A DNA stretch of 64,000 nucleotides from Roseovarius sp. M141 (GCF_024355225.1 NZ_VCNH01000003.1:1-64000), one strand, 5' to 3'; positions 34,691-43,972 are shown, counted from the stretch's first letter. The notes: generated from the sequence alone by a model not told the origin. Program-made: numbers and translations.

Positions 34691-35118
34691 AGACCACGCT
34701 ATTGACTGTGCTCGCAACGGCTGCCGCCTTTCCCGTGCAGGCCGACACGGTATCGATCGATCCGGCGGCATTGCCGGGCAAGACCGTCTATGACGCGGCA
34801 ACGCTCACGCCACTTGCGCTCTCCTCGGCAGGCAGTCCCGCAGTGGTTCTGCTGGACGTGGCGGCGGGCCAGGTTGTCCCGCCCCATGCCACCGAAAGCG
34901 GCCTGCGTCTGCTGACGGTCCTTTCGGGCGATATGTCCTGGGGCGATGGCGATACAGTCGATCCGGCGGCGGAGCAGGTCTATCCCGCCGGCAGTTTTCT
35001 TATTCTGCCGCCGGGCGAGATGCACTGGCTGGCCGCGCGAAGCGATGCGGTAAGGCTGCAACTTGTGGTTCTGGATGACGAGACACCGGTTCCGGCCATT
35101 GCCGAGTTGCTGAAGTAG
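34687..35118 (+). CDS. Secreted cupin-domain protein
   Basis: 143 residues with a signal peptide (LLTVLATAAAFPVQAD). The cupin fold is recognised by VVLLDVAAGQVVPPHATESGLRLLTVLSGDMSWGDGD and later YPAGSFLILPPGEMHWLAARSD. The His of PPHAT and of EMHWLA and the Glu of ATESG fit a cupin metal site. Located in the periplasm; the substrate is unknown. Part of the operon with an ABC transporter and NnrS. Confidence 0.75.
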   Translation: MKTTLLTVLATAAAFPVQADTVSIDPAALPGKTVYDAATLTPLALSSAGSPAVVLLDVAAGQVVPPHATESGLRLLTVLSGDMSWGDGDTVDPAAEQVYPAGSFLILPPGEMHWLAARSDAVRLQLVVLDDETPVPAIAELLK

Positions 35119-35134
35119 GAAAGGGCGTCTTGAT

Positions 35135-35623
35135 ATGGGCCGCCACACTGTCATGGAAACCAAAGGGTTGAGCAAGGCCATGCGCCTTATGCTCCATCTG
35201 CTGGTCCTGATCGCTTTGGTGGCGGCGTCTATCGGTTTGGCCACGTTTCTCGGCGGGCTCTGGCCGTTCGATCTGCGCTTTTCGGCGCTGATCGCGGCAA
35301 GCGGTCTCGCGGTGCAGGCGATTGCCTGGTGGCCGGCCGCTTTGGCGTTCGTCGTCATCGCTGCATTACTGCCGCGGACTGGCTTGCGGCTCGCCGTCTG
35401 GCCGCTGGCGGTGCTCGGAATGGCGGTGCTTCATGCGGTATTTGGTCCCGATCTGGGGTTTGCACCTCTTGGCGTACTCGGACTCGCGGACGTACTGGAA
35501 CTCTACGCCATCCCCACGGCATTGCCCATCCTGGCCGGATCGGCGCTGCGAGAGGCATTTTCAGGTAATCCCGAACCGAGATCAGCAGCGCATATGCCCT
35601 CTCCCGAAAGGAGCTCACCATGA
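35135..35623 (+). CDS. Hypothetical membrane protein
   Basis: 162 residues with four likely membrane helices (HLLVLIALVAASIGLATFLGGLW, FSALIAASGLAVQAIAWWPAALAFVVIAALL, WPLAVLGMAVLHAVFG and a last one). No conserved catalytic pattern was seen. Later ATGs at 35153 and 35180 are possible starts. The stop overlaps the start of the binding-protein gene, so it belongs to the operon. Function unknown. Confidence 0.6.
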   Translation: MGRHTVMETKGLSKAMRLMLHLLVLIALVAASIGLATFLGGLWPFDLRFSALIAASGLAVQAIAWWPAALAFVVIAALLPRTGLRLAVWPLAVLGMAVLHAVFGPDLGFAPLGVLGLADVLELYAIPTALPILAGSALREAFSGNPEPRSAAHMPSPERSSP

Positions 35624-36618
35624 CGACCATCTACCCGCCCAGCCGCCGCACCATCCTTCTCGGGGCGGTTGCTTCTGCGTCGGCGCTGGCAATGCCGGGT
35701 CTGCTGCGCGCGCAACCCCGCATCGTAACCCTTGCCCTTTACGGCCCGCCTGCCGGGCCATCAGTGACGCTGGCGCATGCGGTGGCGACCGATCTTTTCG
35801 CGGATATTGCCGATGCGGCCAGCATGGCCGCGTGGCGCGCGCCTGATGAATTGCGCGCCGGTCTCACCTCGGGCAGTATCCAGCTGTCCATCGTGCCGGT
35901 GCAGGCCGCCGCCAACCTTTACAATCGCGGCTTCGCGATCCGGCTGGCCAATGTGATGACCGACGGGCTGCTTTATGTCGCCACAGGCGATGACAGCATC
36001 GAGGGCATTGCGGATCTCAAGGGGCGCAGCGTCGCCGTGCCGTTTCGCGGCGACACGCCTGAAATCCTGTTCGGCCAGCTTCTGGTCCATCATGGGCTGA
36101 GCCCCGAAACCGATTTGCAGATCACCTATGCCGGCTCGCCCATTGAGGCGATGCAACTGCTGTTGGCGGGCCGGGTCGAGGCGGCGCTGACCGCCGAGCC
36201 CTCGACCACCGCCGCCGTGATCGCGGGGCGGCAGGCGGGCAAGGATATCCGCCGTGCCATCGACCTTCAGGCCGCCTGGGGCGAAATGACGGGGGCGGTG
36301 CCCGTCCTGCCGCAAGCCGGGCTGGCGATCACCGGCGATTTCCTGAGCGCGCATGGCGACACTGTTCCGGCGCTCTTGGCTGCGATCGAGACTGCAACGG
36401 ATGAGGTTCTGGCCGATCCTGCCACGGCTGCCAGCCATGCGACCGAGGTTCTGGGAATGCCTGCACCGCTGCTGGCGGCGTCGATACCGCATTCCAACCT
36501 AGTCGCGCGCCCCGCCACAGAGGCCCGTGCGGATATCGAACGGATGCTGCGCACGATGACCGGTGCCGACATGGCCGCCATCAATGGCCACCTGCCCGAC
36601 GACGATTTCTATCTCTGA
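35620..36618 (+). CDS. Substrate-binding protein of a NitT/TauT-type ABC transporter
   Basis: 332 residues with a twin-arginine signal (PSRRTILLGAVASASALAMPG), so it may be exported folded by Tat. The fold has GADLKGRSVAVPFRGDTPEILFGQLLVHHGLSPETDLQI-like two-domain features and QLLLAGRVEAALTAEPS. Family members bind nitrate, taurine, pyrimidines or other anions; the ligand cannot be told from sequence. AAAGGAG precedes the ATG. With permease, ATPase and NnrS it forms one operon beside the haem genes. Confidence 0.8.
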   Translation: MTTIYPPSRRTILLGAVASASALAMPGLLRAQPRIVTLALYGPPAGPSVTLAHAVATDLFADIADAASMAAWRAPDELRAGLTSGSIQLSIVPVQAAANLYNRGFAIRLANVMTDGLLYVATGDDSIEGIADLKGRSVAVPFRGDTPEILFGQLLVHHGLSPETDLQITYAGSPIEAMQLLLAGRVEAALTAEPSTTAAVIAGRQAGKDIRRAIDLQAAWGEMTGAVPVLPQAGLAITGDFLSAHGDTVPALLAAIETATDEVLADPATAASHATEVLGMPAPLLAASIPHSNLVARPATEARADIERMLRTMTGADMAAINGHLPDDDFYL

Positions 36619-36639
36619 ACCGAGCCGAAGGTGCCAGCC

Positions 36640-37476
36640 ATGACCGCCAGCCTCAAACCGCCGATCACGACCCGCCTGGCGATGCGGGCCGCGCGGGTGC
36701 TGGAGTTTCTCTGGGCCGGCTGGGCCGGGCTGGCGGCGCTGTTTCTGCTGGCCGCCGTCTGGCAGGCGGGGCACGAGGCATATGGCCCGTTTATCCTGAC
36801 CTCGCCGCAGGCAACGGTGGTAGCGGTTTGGCAGTTGGCGAACGATCCGTCGGCGTGGGCCGTGGCGGGGCTGACACTGCAACGCGCGGTGACGGGGTTT
36901 GTCATGGTCAGCGGCGTCGGCGTGGCGCTGGGATTGGTCGCGGGATATTCGCCCGCGACGCTGCGCCTGACACAGCCTCTGATCACGGTGCTGATGGGGG
37001 TGCCACCGATTGCGTGGATCGTACTGGCGATGATCTGGTTTGGCGGGTCGGATGCCACGGTGCGCACGGTTATCGTTGTTTCGGCCCTTCCGGTGGTGTT
37101 TCTGGGCGCAGCGCAAGGTATCGCCACACGCGACCGTAGCCTCGACCGTATGGCAGAAGCGTTTGGCGCCGGACCGATGCAGCGCTTCTTGACTGTGGGG
37201 TTGCGGCAAACCACGACAACGCTGTTTCCGGCACTGATGCTGGCCCTTGGTACGGCCTTCAAGGTGGCTGTGATGGCCGAGCTTTTGGCCAACGCGGGCG
37301 GCATCGGCGGCGCGCTGGCCAATGCGCGCATCAATCTCGATATCGCGACCGCGCTGGCCTGGGTGCTGATCGCCGTGAGCCTGCTGATCGCGGTGGAATA
37401 TACGCTGGTGCATCCCGTCAAGGGCGAGATCGAGCGCTGGCGCCGCGCCGCGCAACCCTGGGGGGTCAAGCGATGA
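36640..37476 (+). CDS. NitT/TauT-type ABC transporter permease
   Basis: 278 residues from ATG 36640; the frame could open at GTG 36631. Six or so membrane helices and the inner-membrane permease motif EAFGAGPMQRFLTVGLRQTTTTLFPALMLALGTAFKVAVMAEL are present; the EAxGA loop contacts the ATPase. PQATVVAVWQL near the N-terminus is also typical. Overlaps the ATPase gene by 4 bases. Confidence 0.85.
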   Translation: MTASLKPPITTRLAMRAARVLEFLWAGWAGLAALFLLAAVWQAGHEAYGPFILTSPQATVVAVWQLANDPSAWAVAGLTLQRAVTGFVMVSGVGVALGLVAGYSPATLRLTQPLITVLMGVPPIAWIVLAMIWFGGSDATVRTVIVVSALPVVFLGAAQGIATRDRSLDRMAEAFGAGPMQRFLTVGLRQTTTTLFPALMLALGTAFKVAVMAELLANAGGIGGALANARINLDIATALAWVLIAVSLLIAVEYTLVHPVKGEIERWRRAAQPWGVKR

Positions 37477-38222
37477 GCGCATTGTCACTGAGCGGCGTCG
37501 AGCATGCCTATCTGGGCCGGTCGGTGTTGCGAGGGATCGACCTTAGCGTCGGCGCGCAAGAGATCGTGGCGCTGGTCGGCCCGTCGGGTTGCGGAAAATC
37601 GACGCTGGCCCATGTGGCTGCGGGATTGCTGGAGCCCAAAGCCGGCCATATCGATCGGCACTACAGCCGCCATGCGATGATCTTTCAGGACCCGTCGCTG
37701 CTGCCCTGGGCGACGGCGGCAGACAACATCGCCTTTGGTCTGCACCTTGCCCATCTGCCGCGCAGCCAACGCGCCGAACGGATCAAAGAGGCCGCGGCGC
37801 AAGCTGAGCTTCAGCCAGCCGATCTGGCCAAATACCCCGTGGAACTGTCCGGCGGGATGCGCCAGCGCGTTGCCATTGCGCGTGCGCTGGCGGTGCGCCC
37901 CGACTTTATCTATTTCGACGAACCCTTCACCGCGCTTGACGTGGCGTTGCGCCGCCGGATGCAGGATCTGGTGATCGCGACCTGCGCGGGCGCGGGACTG
38001 TCAGGGCTATTCATCACACATGATTTGAATGAGGCGGCGCGGATCGCCCACCGGGTTGCGGTGCTGGACACCTATGGCGCCGGAATCTTGGGCGATCGCC
38101 CGCTGCCGGGCCGCCCCGGCGCGCGCAGCGAGGCGCAGGTGCAGGACTGGGTCAGCGCCGCGCTGGAGCGTGATCCGCTGTTCCGCCACATTCACGACGT
38201 GGACGAAAGGCAGATCGCATGA
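37473..38222 (+). CDS. NitT/TauT-type ABC transporter ATPase
   Basis: 249 residues. Walker A VGPSGCGKST, Q-loop MIFQDPSLLPW, signature VELSGGMRQRVAIARAL, Walker B FIYFDEPFTALD and switch His ITHDLNEA are all intact. The DPSLLPW Q-loop is typical of the nitrate/taurine subfamily. Overlaps the permease and nnrS by 4 bases each. Confidence 0.9.
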   Translation: MSALSLSGVEHAYLGRSVLRGIDLSVGAQEIVALVGPSGCGKSTLAHVAAGLLEPKAGHIDRHYSRHAMIFQDPSLLPWATAADNIAFGLHLAHLPRSQRAERIKEAAAQAELQPADLAKYPVELSGGMRQRVAIARALAVRPDFIYFDEPFTALDVALRRRMQDLVIATCAGAGLSGLFITHDLNEAARIAHRVAVLDTYGAGILGDRPLPGRPGARSEAQVQDWVSAALERDPLFRHIHDVDERQIA

Positions 38223-39493
38223 GTTTTGCACCCACCGCCGGGCCGGGTCGGACCCTGCCGCAGACGACTCTGGGGATGCTGGCCGATGAGGGGTTCCGGC
38301 TGCTTTTTCCGCTCGCAGCCCTTTACGCGGCGGTTTTTCCGCTATTCTGGGTGCTGGCGATGGGGTTCGATCTGCCGCTGGCGCGCAGCGTGCCGCCATC
38401 GCTGTGGCATGCGCATGAGATGCTGATCGGCGCATTCGGCGCGGCGCTGATCGGGTTCCTGACGACGGCAGCCCCGGAATGGACCGATACCGAGCCGCTG
38501 CGCGGCCGCCCACTGTGGCTGCTGGCCACGCTCTGGGGGGCGGGGCGGATCGTCGGGATCCTCGGCTGGGACGGGCTGAGCATGGCGGGCGCGCTGGCCG
38601 ATCTGGCCTGGATGGGCGCGCTGCTGGCCTATCTGCTTCGCCTGTCATGGGCAAAGCGGACCGACCGGTTGCTGACCTTCGCGTTCTGGCTGGGCCTGCT
38701 GATCGCCTGCACCGCCACGACACGGGCTTTCTTTGTGACGGGCGATAGCGCGGCGGCGCAGACTTGGATTCATCTTGCCGGTTTCGCTTTTCTCGGTCTC
38801 CTGGGGCTGGCGCTGGCGCGGATCACCGTGCCGGTGACCAATCTCGTGCTCGACCCGTCCGAGAACAGCTCGCCCTTCCGGCCCCATCCCGGGCGGTTGA
38901 ATCTTGCGCCGGGGCTGGTGCTGATCGCGATGATCGGGCAGGCGGCTGGGCTGTCGCCCGCCGTGAACGGCTATCTGTTGCTGGCCGCCGGTGCCGCCTT
39001 CATGGACCGTGTGGCCGAGGCATTCATCGGGCGCGAGGCGATGCGCACAGAGATTCTGCTGCTGGCGGGGGCCAGTGCGCTGGCGGGGGCGGGGCTGATG
39101 ATGACCGGTGCCGCCGCGCTTGGCGCGCCCTGGGGGCAGGTCACGGGCCTGCATGCGGCGTTCATGGGCGGTCTGGGGCTGGGGGTCTATGCGGTGTTTT
39201 GCATCGCGGGGCTGATGCACACGAACCGCCCGCTGGGCCTGCCGTGGCCGGCGCGGCTGGGCGCGCTGGCGCTGGCGCTGTCGGTCGCGCTGCGACTGGC
39301 CCCCGATCTGGGATTCGACATGCCCGGCCCGCTGCATGCGGGCGCATCGCTACTCTGGGCACTGGGCTATCTCACCTGGCTTGCGGTCTTCTGGCCTTAT
39401 GTGTCCAAAGCCTCGGTTCCGGCGCCGATGATGGAGGCGCCGCAGATGGCGGGCCCGAGCGAACATGTGCACCATGTTGCCGCCGCCGAATAA
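38219..39493 (+). CDS. nnrS: NnrS family haem-copper membrane protein
   Basis: 424 residues with about twelve membrane helices. NnrS marks are LWHAHEMLIGAFGAALIGFLTTAAPEWT near the N-terminus and HAAFMGGLGLGVYAVF later, both with likely haem/metal His. NnrS is known from nitric-oxide stress and denitrification gene sets. Here it closes an operon with an ABC transporter, cupin and DUF454 in a haem-uptake island. The C-terminus is Met/His-rich (HVHHVAAAE), perhaps a metal-binding tail. Confidence 0.85.
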   Translation: MSFAPTAGPGRTLPQTTLGMLADEGFRLLFPLAALYAAVFPLFWVLAMGFDLPLARSVPPSLWHAHEMLIGAFGAALIGFLTTAAPEWTDTEPLRGRPLWLLATLWGAGRIVGILGWDGLSMAGALADLAWMGALLAYLLRLSWAKRTDRLLTFAFWLGLLIACTATTRAFFVTGDSAAAQTWIHLAGFAFLGLLGLALARITVPVTNLVLDPSENSSPFRPHPGRLNLAPGLVLIAMIGQAAGLSPAVNGYLLLAAGAAFMDRVAEAFIGREAMRTEILLLAGASALAGAGLMMTGAAALGAPWGQVTGLHAAFMGGLGLGVYAVFCIAGLMHTNRPLGLPWPARLGALALALSVALRLAPDLGFDMPGPLHAGASLLWALGYLTWLAVFWPYVSKASVPAPMMEAPQMAGPSEHVHHVAAAE

Positions 39494-39575
39494 AGCGCGC
39501 CAACAACAGAAAATGCGGATAATCACAACCGCCGCTTGACATTTTTCAGCCGTGGCGGCATTCACCTCACAAATC

Positions 39576-39597
39576 TGACAAAAATACTCAGTCAATG
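39576..39597 (+). promoter_or_regulatory. Candidate iron-responsive operator, site A
   Basis: TGACAAAAATACTCAGTCAATG contains the inverted repeat TGAC...GTCA with an 11-base spacer, 75 bases before the second receptor gene. A TTGACA box lies at 39536-39541. Best-formed of the four sites. Confidence 0.55.
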
Positions 39598-39672
39598 CCA
39601 GCCCACCGCCAGCCGTGACGTCGACACAAGATGTCTGCGGCAAGTCCTGCAGACGGGCGAAGGGAAAAGGCA

Positions 39673-41697
39673 ATGACAGGATTTTGGCAAAAGCGCGATA
39701 TCTGTGCCACTTTACTGACCGGGGCCGCGATGGCGTTGGTTGCGCAGGGCGCGGATGCGCAGCAGGCCGATGGCAAGACGACCGATCTGGGGACGATCAC
39801 GCTTCTGGGGACAGGGCTGGAAACCACGGTTTTCGAGAACCCTTCCGCGGTTTCGGTCATCGACGAAGAGAAAATTTCACGGATCCCGCCCGCGCGTGTT
39901 GCCGATTATCTCAAGGATATCCCCGGTGTGCGCGTCGAAGAGCAGGGAATTACCCGGATCCGCATTCGGGGCGAGGAAGCGCGCCGTGTGCGCATCCTGG
40001 TCAATGGACAGGCGATCACCGATCATACCACCTACGGCCCGCCGGTGGTGGTGGATCCCTCCACGGTAGAGCGGATCGAGGTCGTGCGCGGAGCGTCCTC
40101 GGTGATCAGCGGCCAGCGCGCCATTGGCGGCACCATCAACATCATCACCAAGCGCGGCACCGACAAGCCGTTCGAGGCCAGCAGCACCCTGTCATATTTC
40201 GGAGCGACCGACGGCTGGCGGCTGTCCAACTCGGTCGCCGGACGGCAGGGCGGCTTTACCTGGCGGCTCAATCAGAGCAAATCCGATCTGGGCAACCGTC
40301 ACGCCGCAGGCATCGGCGAACTGGTCCCATCGGGCGTCGAGGATCAGAATCTGTCGGGCTATCTCGGCTACGAATTCGGCAATCACTCCTTCGGACTGGA
40401 GGCGCAGGCGTTCGATCTGTCGTCGGATGTCTATACGGGCGATCCGAATTTCTCCATCGATCTGCCGAAACGCGACCTGCGCAAGCTGGGGTTTTTCTAT
40501 GAAGGCACCGACCTGACCCCGTGGATGACATCGCTGAAAATCGACGCGTTCGGCCAGACCATCGACCGCGAATTCCGCAACCGGATCGCACCGGGGCCGT
40601 TTGCGCCGGTGATAGAGACGATCAACAACGACGAACAGGAAACCTGGGGGCTGAACGTCTCGACCGAGCTGCGGTTTTCGGACAGCATCCGCACCATCGT
40701 GGGCGCGCAATACGAGAACGATTTTCTGGATGTGGACGCCAGCAGCCAGATCACGCCGCCCGGCGCGCCCTTCCCGCTGCCGCCGACCCTGCGGCGCGAC
40801 GAGGCGCGCATCGTCACCACCTCAATCTATGCGCAGAACGAGATCACGTTGTCCCCGCAATGGGCGCTGCATTTTGGCGGCCGTTACTACAACGTCGAGG
40901 CGGAACTAGAAGAAAGCAACTCCGCGCCGCTGTCAAAAAACACGGATGACCGGTTTCTGGCCAGTGCCGGTGTCGTCTGGACCCCGAATGACACCTGGGC
41001 GCTGCGCGGGCTGTTCTCGCAAGGCTACAACTATCCGACGCTGAACCAGCTTTTCACGCAGACGACGGCAGGCGGGCAACTGACCTTGCCCAACCCGAAC
41101 CTCAAGCCCGAAACTGCGAATAATTTTGAGCTTGGAGCACGGTTCGACAATGGTGCGACGATCCTTGATGCGACGCTGTTTTACACCGATGCGAAGGACT
41201 ACATCGTTCGCCAGGGACTGCCGCCGGTGGGCGGGCGGCCCAGTGCGCAGTATCAAAACGTCAATGGCGCCAAGACCGTAGGGTTTGAGATCTACGCAGA
41301 GCGCGATCTCGGCAACAGCCTGACGCCCTATGTTTCGGGCGCGATCCTGAACCGCGAACTGCAGTACGGGAACGGGTTCTCAACCTCCGACAGCGGCACG
41401 CCGGGCTTTTCCGGCACCATCGGTTTGCGCAAGGATTTCGACTTCCGCGGTATGCCGGCCTCGTTTGATCTGTTCGCAACAGGCGAAAGCAGCGCAAAAC
41501 TGCGCGACGACGCCGGAGCCGTGACATCCAGTGCCGGCGGTTGGACCACGGTCAACCTGCGCGGATCGCTGGATCTGACCGAGAATGCTTCGTTGACGGT
41601 GCAGCTGAACAATATTTTCGACAAATCCTATGAACCGTTCGACCAACTTCCCGGTGCCGAACGCAGTATCGACATCGTGCTATCAGCCCGGTTCTAA
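39673..41697 (+). CDS. TonB-dependent haem receptor (HmuR-like)
   Basis: 674 residues from ATG 39673, with GGGAAAAGG upstream; an earlier start at 39631 is unlikely. Signal peptide (LLTGAAMALVAQGADA), plug (VADYLKDIPGVRVEEQGITRIRIRGEEARRV, IEVVRGASSVISGQRAIGGTINIITKRG) and barrel ending in F (IVLSARF). Before the last third it has YNYPTLNQLF, then LPNPNLKPETANNFELG; the pair matches the FRAP...NPNL haem-receptor motif in position. Followed by orf119, hutW and hutX, so haem is the likely ligand. Confidence 0.85.
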   Translation: MTGFWQKRDICATLLTGAAMALVAQGADAQQADGKTTDLGTITLLGTGLETTVFENPSAVSVIDEEKISRIPPARVADYLKDIPGVRVEEQGITRIRIRGEEARRVRILVNGQAITDHTTYGPPVVVDPSTVERIEVVRGASSVISGQRAIGGTINIITKRGTDKPFEASSTLSYFGATDGWRLSNSVAGRQGGFTWRLNQSKSDLGNRHAAGIGELVPSGVEDQNLSGYLGYEFGNHSFGLEAQAFDLSSDVYTGDPNFSIDLPKRDLRKLGFFYEGTDLTPWMTSLKIDAFGQTIDREFRNRIAPGPFAPVIETINNDEQETWGLNVSTELRFSDSIRTIVGAQYENDFLDVDASSQITPPGAPFPLPPTLRRDEARIVTTSIYAQNEITLSPQWALHFGGRYYNVEAELEESNSAPLSKNTDDRFLASAGVVWTPNDTWALRGLFSQGYNYPTLNQLFTQTTAGGQLTLPNPNLKPETANNFELGARFDNGATILDATLFYTDAKDYIVRQGLPPVGGRPSAQYQNVNGAKTVGFEIYAERDLGNSLTPYVSGAILNRELQYGNGFSTSDSGTPGFSGTIGLRKDFDFRGMPASFDLFATGESSAKLRDDAGAVTSSAGGWTTVNLRGSLDLTENASLTVQLNNIFDKSYEPFDQLPGAERSIDIVLSARF

Positions 41698-41720
41698 TCT
41701 CTTTACGAAGGAAAAATCCG

Positions 41721-42080
41721 ATGCTGAAAACTGCTCTGCTGATCCTGACGCTTGGCGATGGCGGCACCACCCATATGGCGCTGAGCGAGGCCGACTCGCT
41801 GGCCGATTGCGAAGGCAAGGCCGAAGCGGTCGAACAGATCCTGACCGGCGCGGGCTACACGATTCAGGCGATGCGTTGCGGCCAGACCGATCTGGACCTG
41901 ACTCCGTACGAGCACGGATACACCGAAGCCGATATGCGTTGGCACTACCAGGTCGCGCTGAACGGGATATCTCTGGAGGATGGTTTCACTGTCCGCCCCG
42001 TCGCGCCAGACGCTTGCGAAACAGGCGGTGAGGCAAACGCGTATTGCGCCATTTCTGCGCAGGGTCCGGTGACGAAATGA
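41721..42080 (+). CDS. Unknown 119-residue protein coupled to hutW
   Basis: Small protein with a hydrophobic N-terminus (MLKTALLILTL) that may be a weak signal or membrane anchor. It has four Cys, two near the middle (LADCEG, AMRCGQ) and two near the end (DACETGG, AYCAIS), suggesting two disulphides outside the cytoplasm. GAAGGAAAAATCC precedes the start and the stop overlaps the hutW ATG (ATGA at 42077-42080). I do not recognise a family. Placed between a haem receptor and the haem-degrading enzyme. Confidence 0.65.
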   Translation: MLKTALLILTLGDGGTTHMALSEADSLADCEGKAEAVEQILTGAGYTIQAMRCGQTDLDLTPYEHGYTEADMRWHYQVALNGISLEDGFTVRPVAPDACETGGEANAYCAISAQGPVTK

Positions 42081-43444
42081 CCCAAGGCGCGCTCAAACAG
42101 CCGGTTGCGGCACAGGCCGGAGACGATTGCGCCGCCTATTTTGCGCGCATCAGCGACACGCCGCTGCGCGATGCGTTCGACGATGCGCGCCGCGCCCATC
42201 CGCCCTCGCAAGGCGCGCCCATCCCGTCCGAAGATCTGCACGCCACATGGGCGCGTCTGCTGGACACGCCGCGCACCAGGCCGGGCGTGGCTTATGTGCA
42301 TATCCCGTTTTGTGAAAATCATTGCCTGTTCTGCGGATTCTACCAGAACGCCTGGCGCGAGGGGTCGGGCACGCCCTATGTGGACACGATCATCGACCAG
42401 CTGGACCGCCTCGCGGATCGCGCAGTGCTGGACGGCCCGCCGCTGAGGGCACTCTATCTGGGCGGCGGCACCCCGACCGTCCTGTCGGCACATGACATTG
42501 ATCGGCTGATCACCGCCCTGCGCCATCGCCTGCCACTGGCGCCCGATTGCGAGATCACGCTGGAAGGGCGCATCTGGAATTTCACCGATGACAAGATCGC
42601 CGCCGCCTTTGGTGCCGGGGTCAACCGCATCTCGCTGGGCGTGCAGACCTTTGATGAAACCGTGCGCCGCGCCATGGGGCGCAAGGCCACCCGCGCCGAG
42701 GTGACCGCCCGGCTGGAACGGCTGGTGGCCGCCGACAGCGGCAGCATCGTCATCGACCTGATGTATGGCCTGCCCAAGCAATCCTTGCAGACATGGGCCG
42801 ACGATCTGCACACCGTCAGTGAACTGGGTCTGGATGGCGTGGACCTTTACGGGTTGAACCTGATCCCCGGCACGCCTTTGCTGTCGGCCGTGGAAAAGGG
42901 CAAGCTCGCCCCCGCCACCCGCGAAAAGCTGGGCCGTTTCTATGCCGCCGGATCCGAGGCGATGGAACGCGCAGGCTGGAAGACGATCTCGACGACTCAT
43001 TGGCGCAGCCCGTCGATGCGTGAGCGGTCCGTTTACAATTACGAGGTCAAGACCGGCGCGGATTGCATCGCCGTCGGCGCGGGCGCGGGTGGATCGCTGG
43101 CGGGATACGGATATCGCAACACCGCCAACCTGGACGACTACGCCGCCCGCGTCGCAGGCAATGACGCTCTGGCCATGGGCATGACCGGGCCGCAACCCGG
43201 CGCACCGGTGTTTCAGGCCATCCGCGCCGGTATGGAGCGCGGCCGCCTTGACCCCGCGCGCATCAGCGCCGCGCCCGAGGGGCAAGCCGCGCTTGCCCGG
43301 GTCGCGCCGATCCTGTCGCAATGGACCGAGGCCGGTCTGCTGCGGCCCTTCCACGGCTTTCACGATCTCACGCTGGCCGGGCGCTTCTGGCAGGTCCAGA
43401 TGACCGGGCGGCTGCTGGCGCGTCTTGCCGACGCAACTTTTTGA
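42077..43444 (+). CDS. hutW: HutW/ChuW radical SAM haem-degrading enzyme
   Basis: 455 residues. The radical SAM cysteine motif CENHCLFC is near residue 79, followed by LGGGTPTVLS and NRISLGVQTFDETV, as in HemN/HutW enzymes. ChuW/HutW opens the haem ring without oxygen by a methyl-transfer radical reaction, releasing iron. A C-terminal HemN-like domain follows. It is coupled to the 119-residue gene and followed by hutX. Having both HmuS and HutW suggests haem use with and without oxygen. Confidence 0.88.
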   Translation: MTQGALKQPVAAQAGDDCAAYFARISDTPLRDAFDDARRAHPPSQGAPIPSEDLHATWARLLDTPRTRPGVAYVHIPFCENHCLFCGFYQNAWREGSGTPYVDTIIDQLDRLADRAVLDGPPLRALYLGGGTPTVLSAHDIDRLITALRHRLPLAPDCEITLEGRIWNFTDDKIAAAFGAGVNRISLGVQTFDETVRRAMGRKATRAEVTARLERLVAADSGSIVIDLMYGLPKQSLQTWADDLHTVSELGLDGVDLYGLNLIPGTPLLSAVEKGKLAPATREKLGRFYAAGSEAMERAGWKTISTTHWRSPSMRERSVYNYEVKTGADCIAVGAGAGGSLAGYGYRNTANLDDYAARVAGNDALAMGMTGPQPGAPVFQAIRAGMERGRLDPARISAAPEGQAALARVAPILSQWTEAGLLRPFHGFHDLTLAGRFWQVQMTGRLLARLADATF

Positions 43445-43468
43445 TTCGACTCACCGAAAGGACAGACC

Positions 43469-43972
43469 ATGACCGAACAGGACCCCGCATTGCGCATCAA
43501 GGCCGCGACGGCCGAAACACCGACCGCCGCGCTGGAAGATATCGCAAAATCCGCGGGCACCAGCGTCGCCGCCGTATTGCGCGCGCTGCCCGAGGGCGAG
43601 GCGTATTGCATTTCGGGCGCGCATTTCGTGACCGTCATGGACGACTTCCGCGACTGGGGTGACATGACTTTCATCGTCAATACCGGCGATGTCATCCTCG
43701 AGGCCAAGGGCGTGGTCAAGGGCGCGATGGGGAGCGGTATGTACAACCTCAGCGGCAAGGCCGTCGGCGGGCATCTTAAAGCCGAGGCCTGCGATATGAT
43801 CGCCTTCGTCTCGCGCAAGCTGTTCGGTATGGAGACCCATTCAATCCAGTTTTACAACGCCGAGGGCGGCTGCATGTTCAAGATCTATCTGGGCCGCACA
43901 GCGGACCGGCAACTGGTTCCCGAGCAGGTCACGAAATACCATGACCTGCGCGCCGGGTTCGACACGATATGA
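43469..43972 (+). CDS. hutX: HutX/ChuX haem carrier protein
   Basis: 167 residues. The family pattern is visible in FVTVMDDFRDWGDMTFIVNTGDVILEAKGVVKGAMGSGMYNL and in MIAFVSRKLFGMETHSIQFYNAEGGCMFKIYLGR. HutX/ChuX is a cytoplasmic haem-binding protein that works beside HutW/ChuW, storing or passing haem products. GAAAGGA precedes the start. The stop overlaps the start of the SDR gene. Confidence 0.88.
   Translation: MTEQDPALRIKAATAETPTAALEDIAKSAGTSVAAVLRALPEGEAYCISGAHFVTVMDDFRDWGDMTFIVNTGDVILEAKGVVKGAMGSGMYNLSGKAVGGHLKAEACDMIAFVSRKLFGMETHSIQFYNAEGGCMFKIYLGRTADRQLVPEQVTKYHDLRAGFDTI

Noticed and set aside
41945..43363. 472-residue minus-strand frame
   Set aside because: Antisense to hutW, whose radical SAM motifs are clear.
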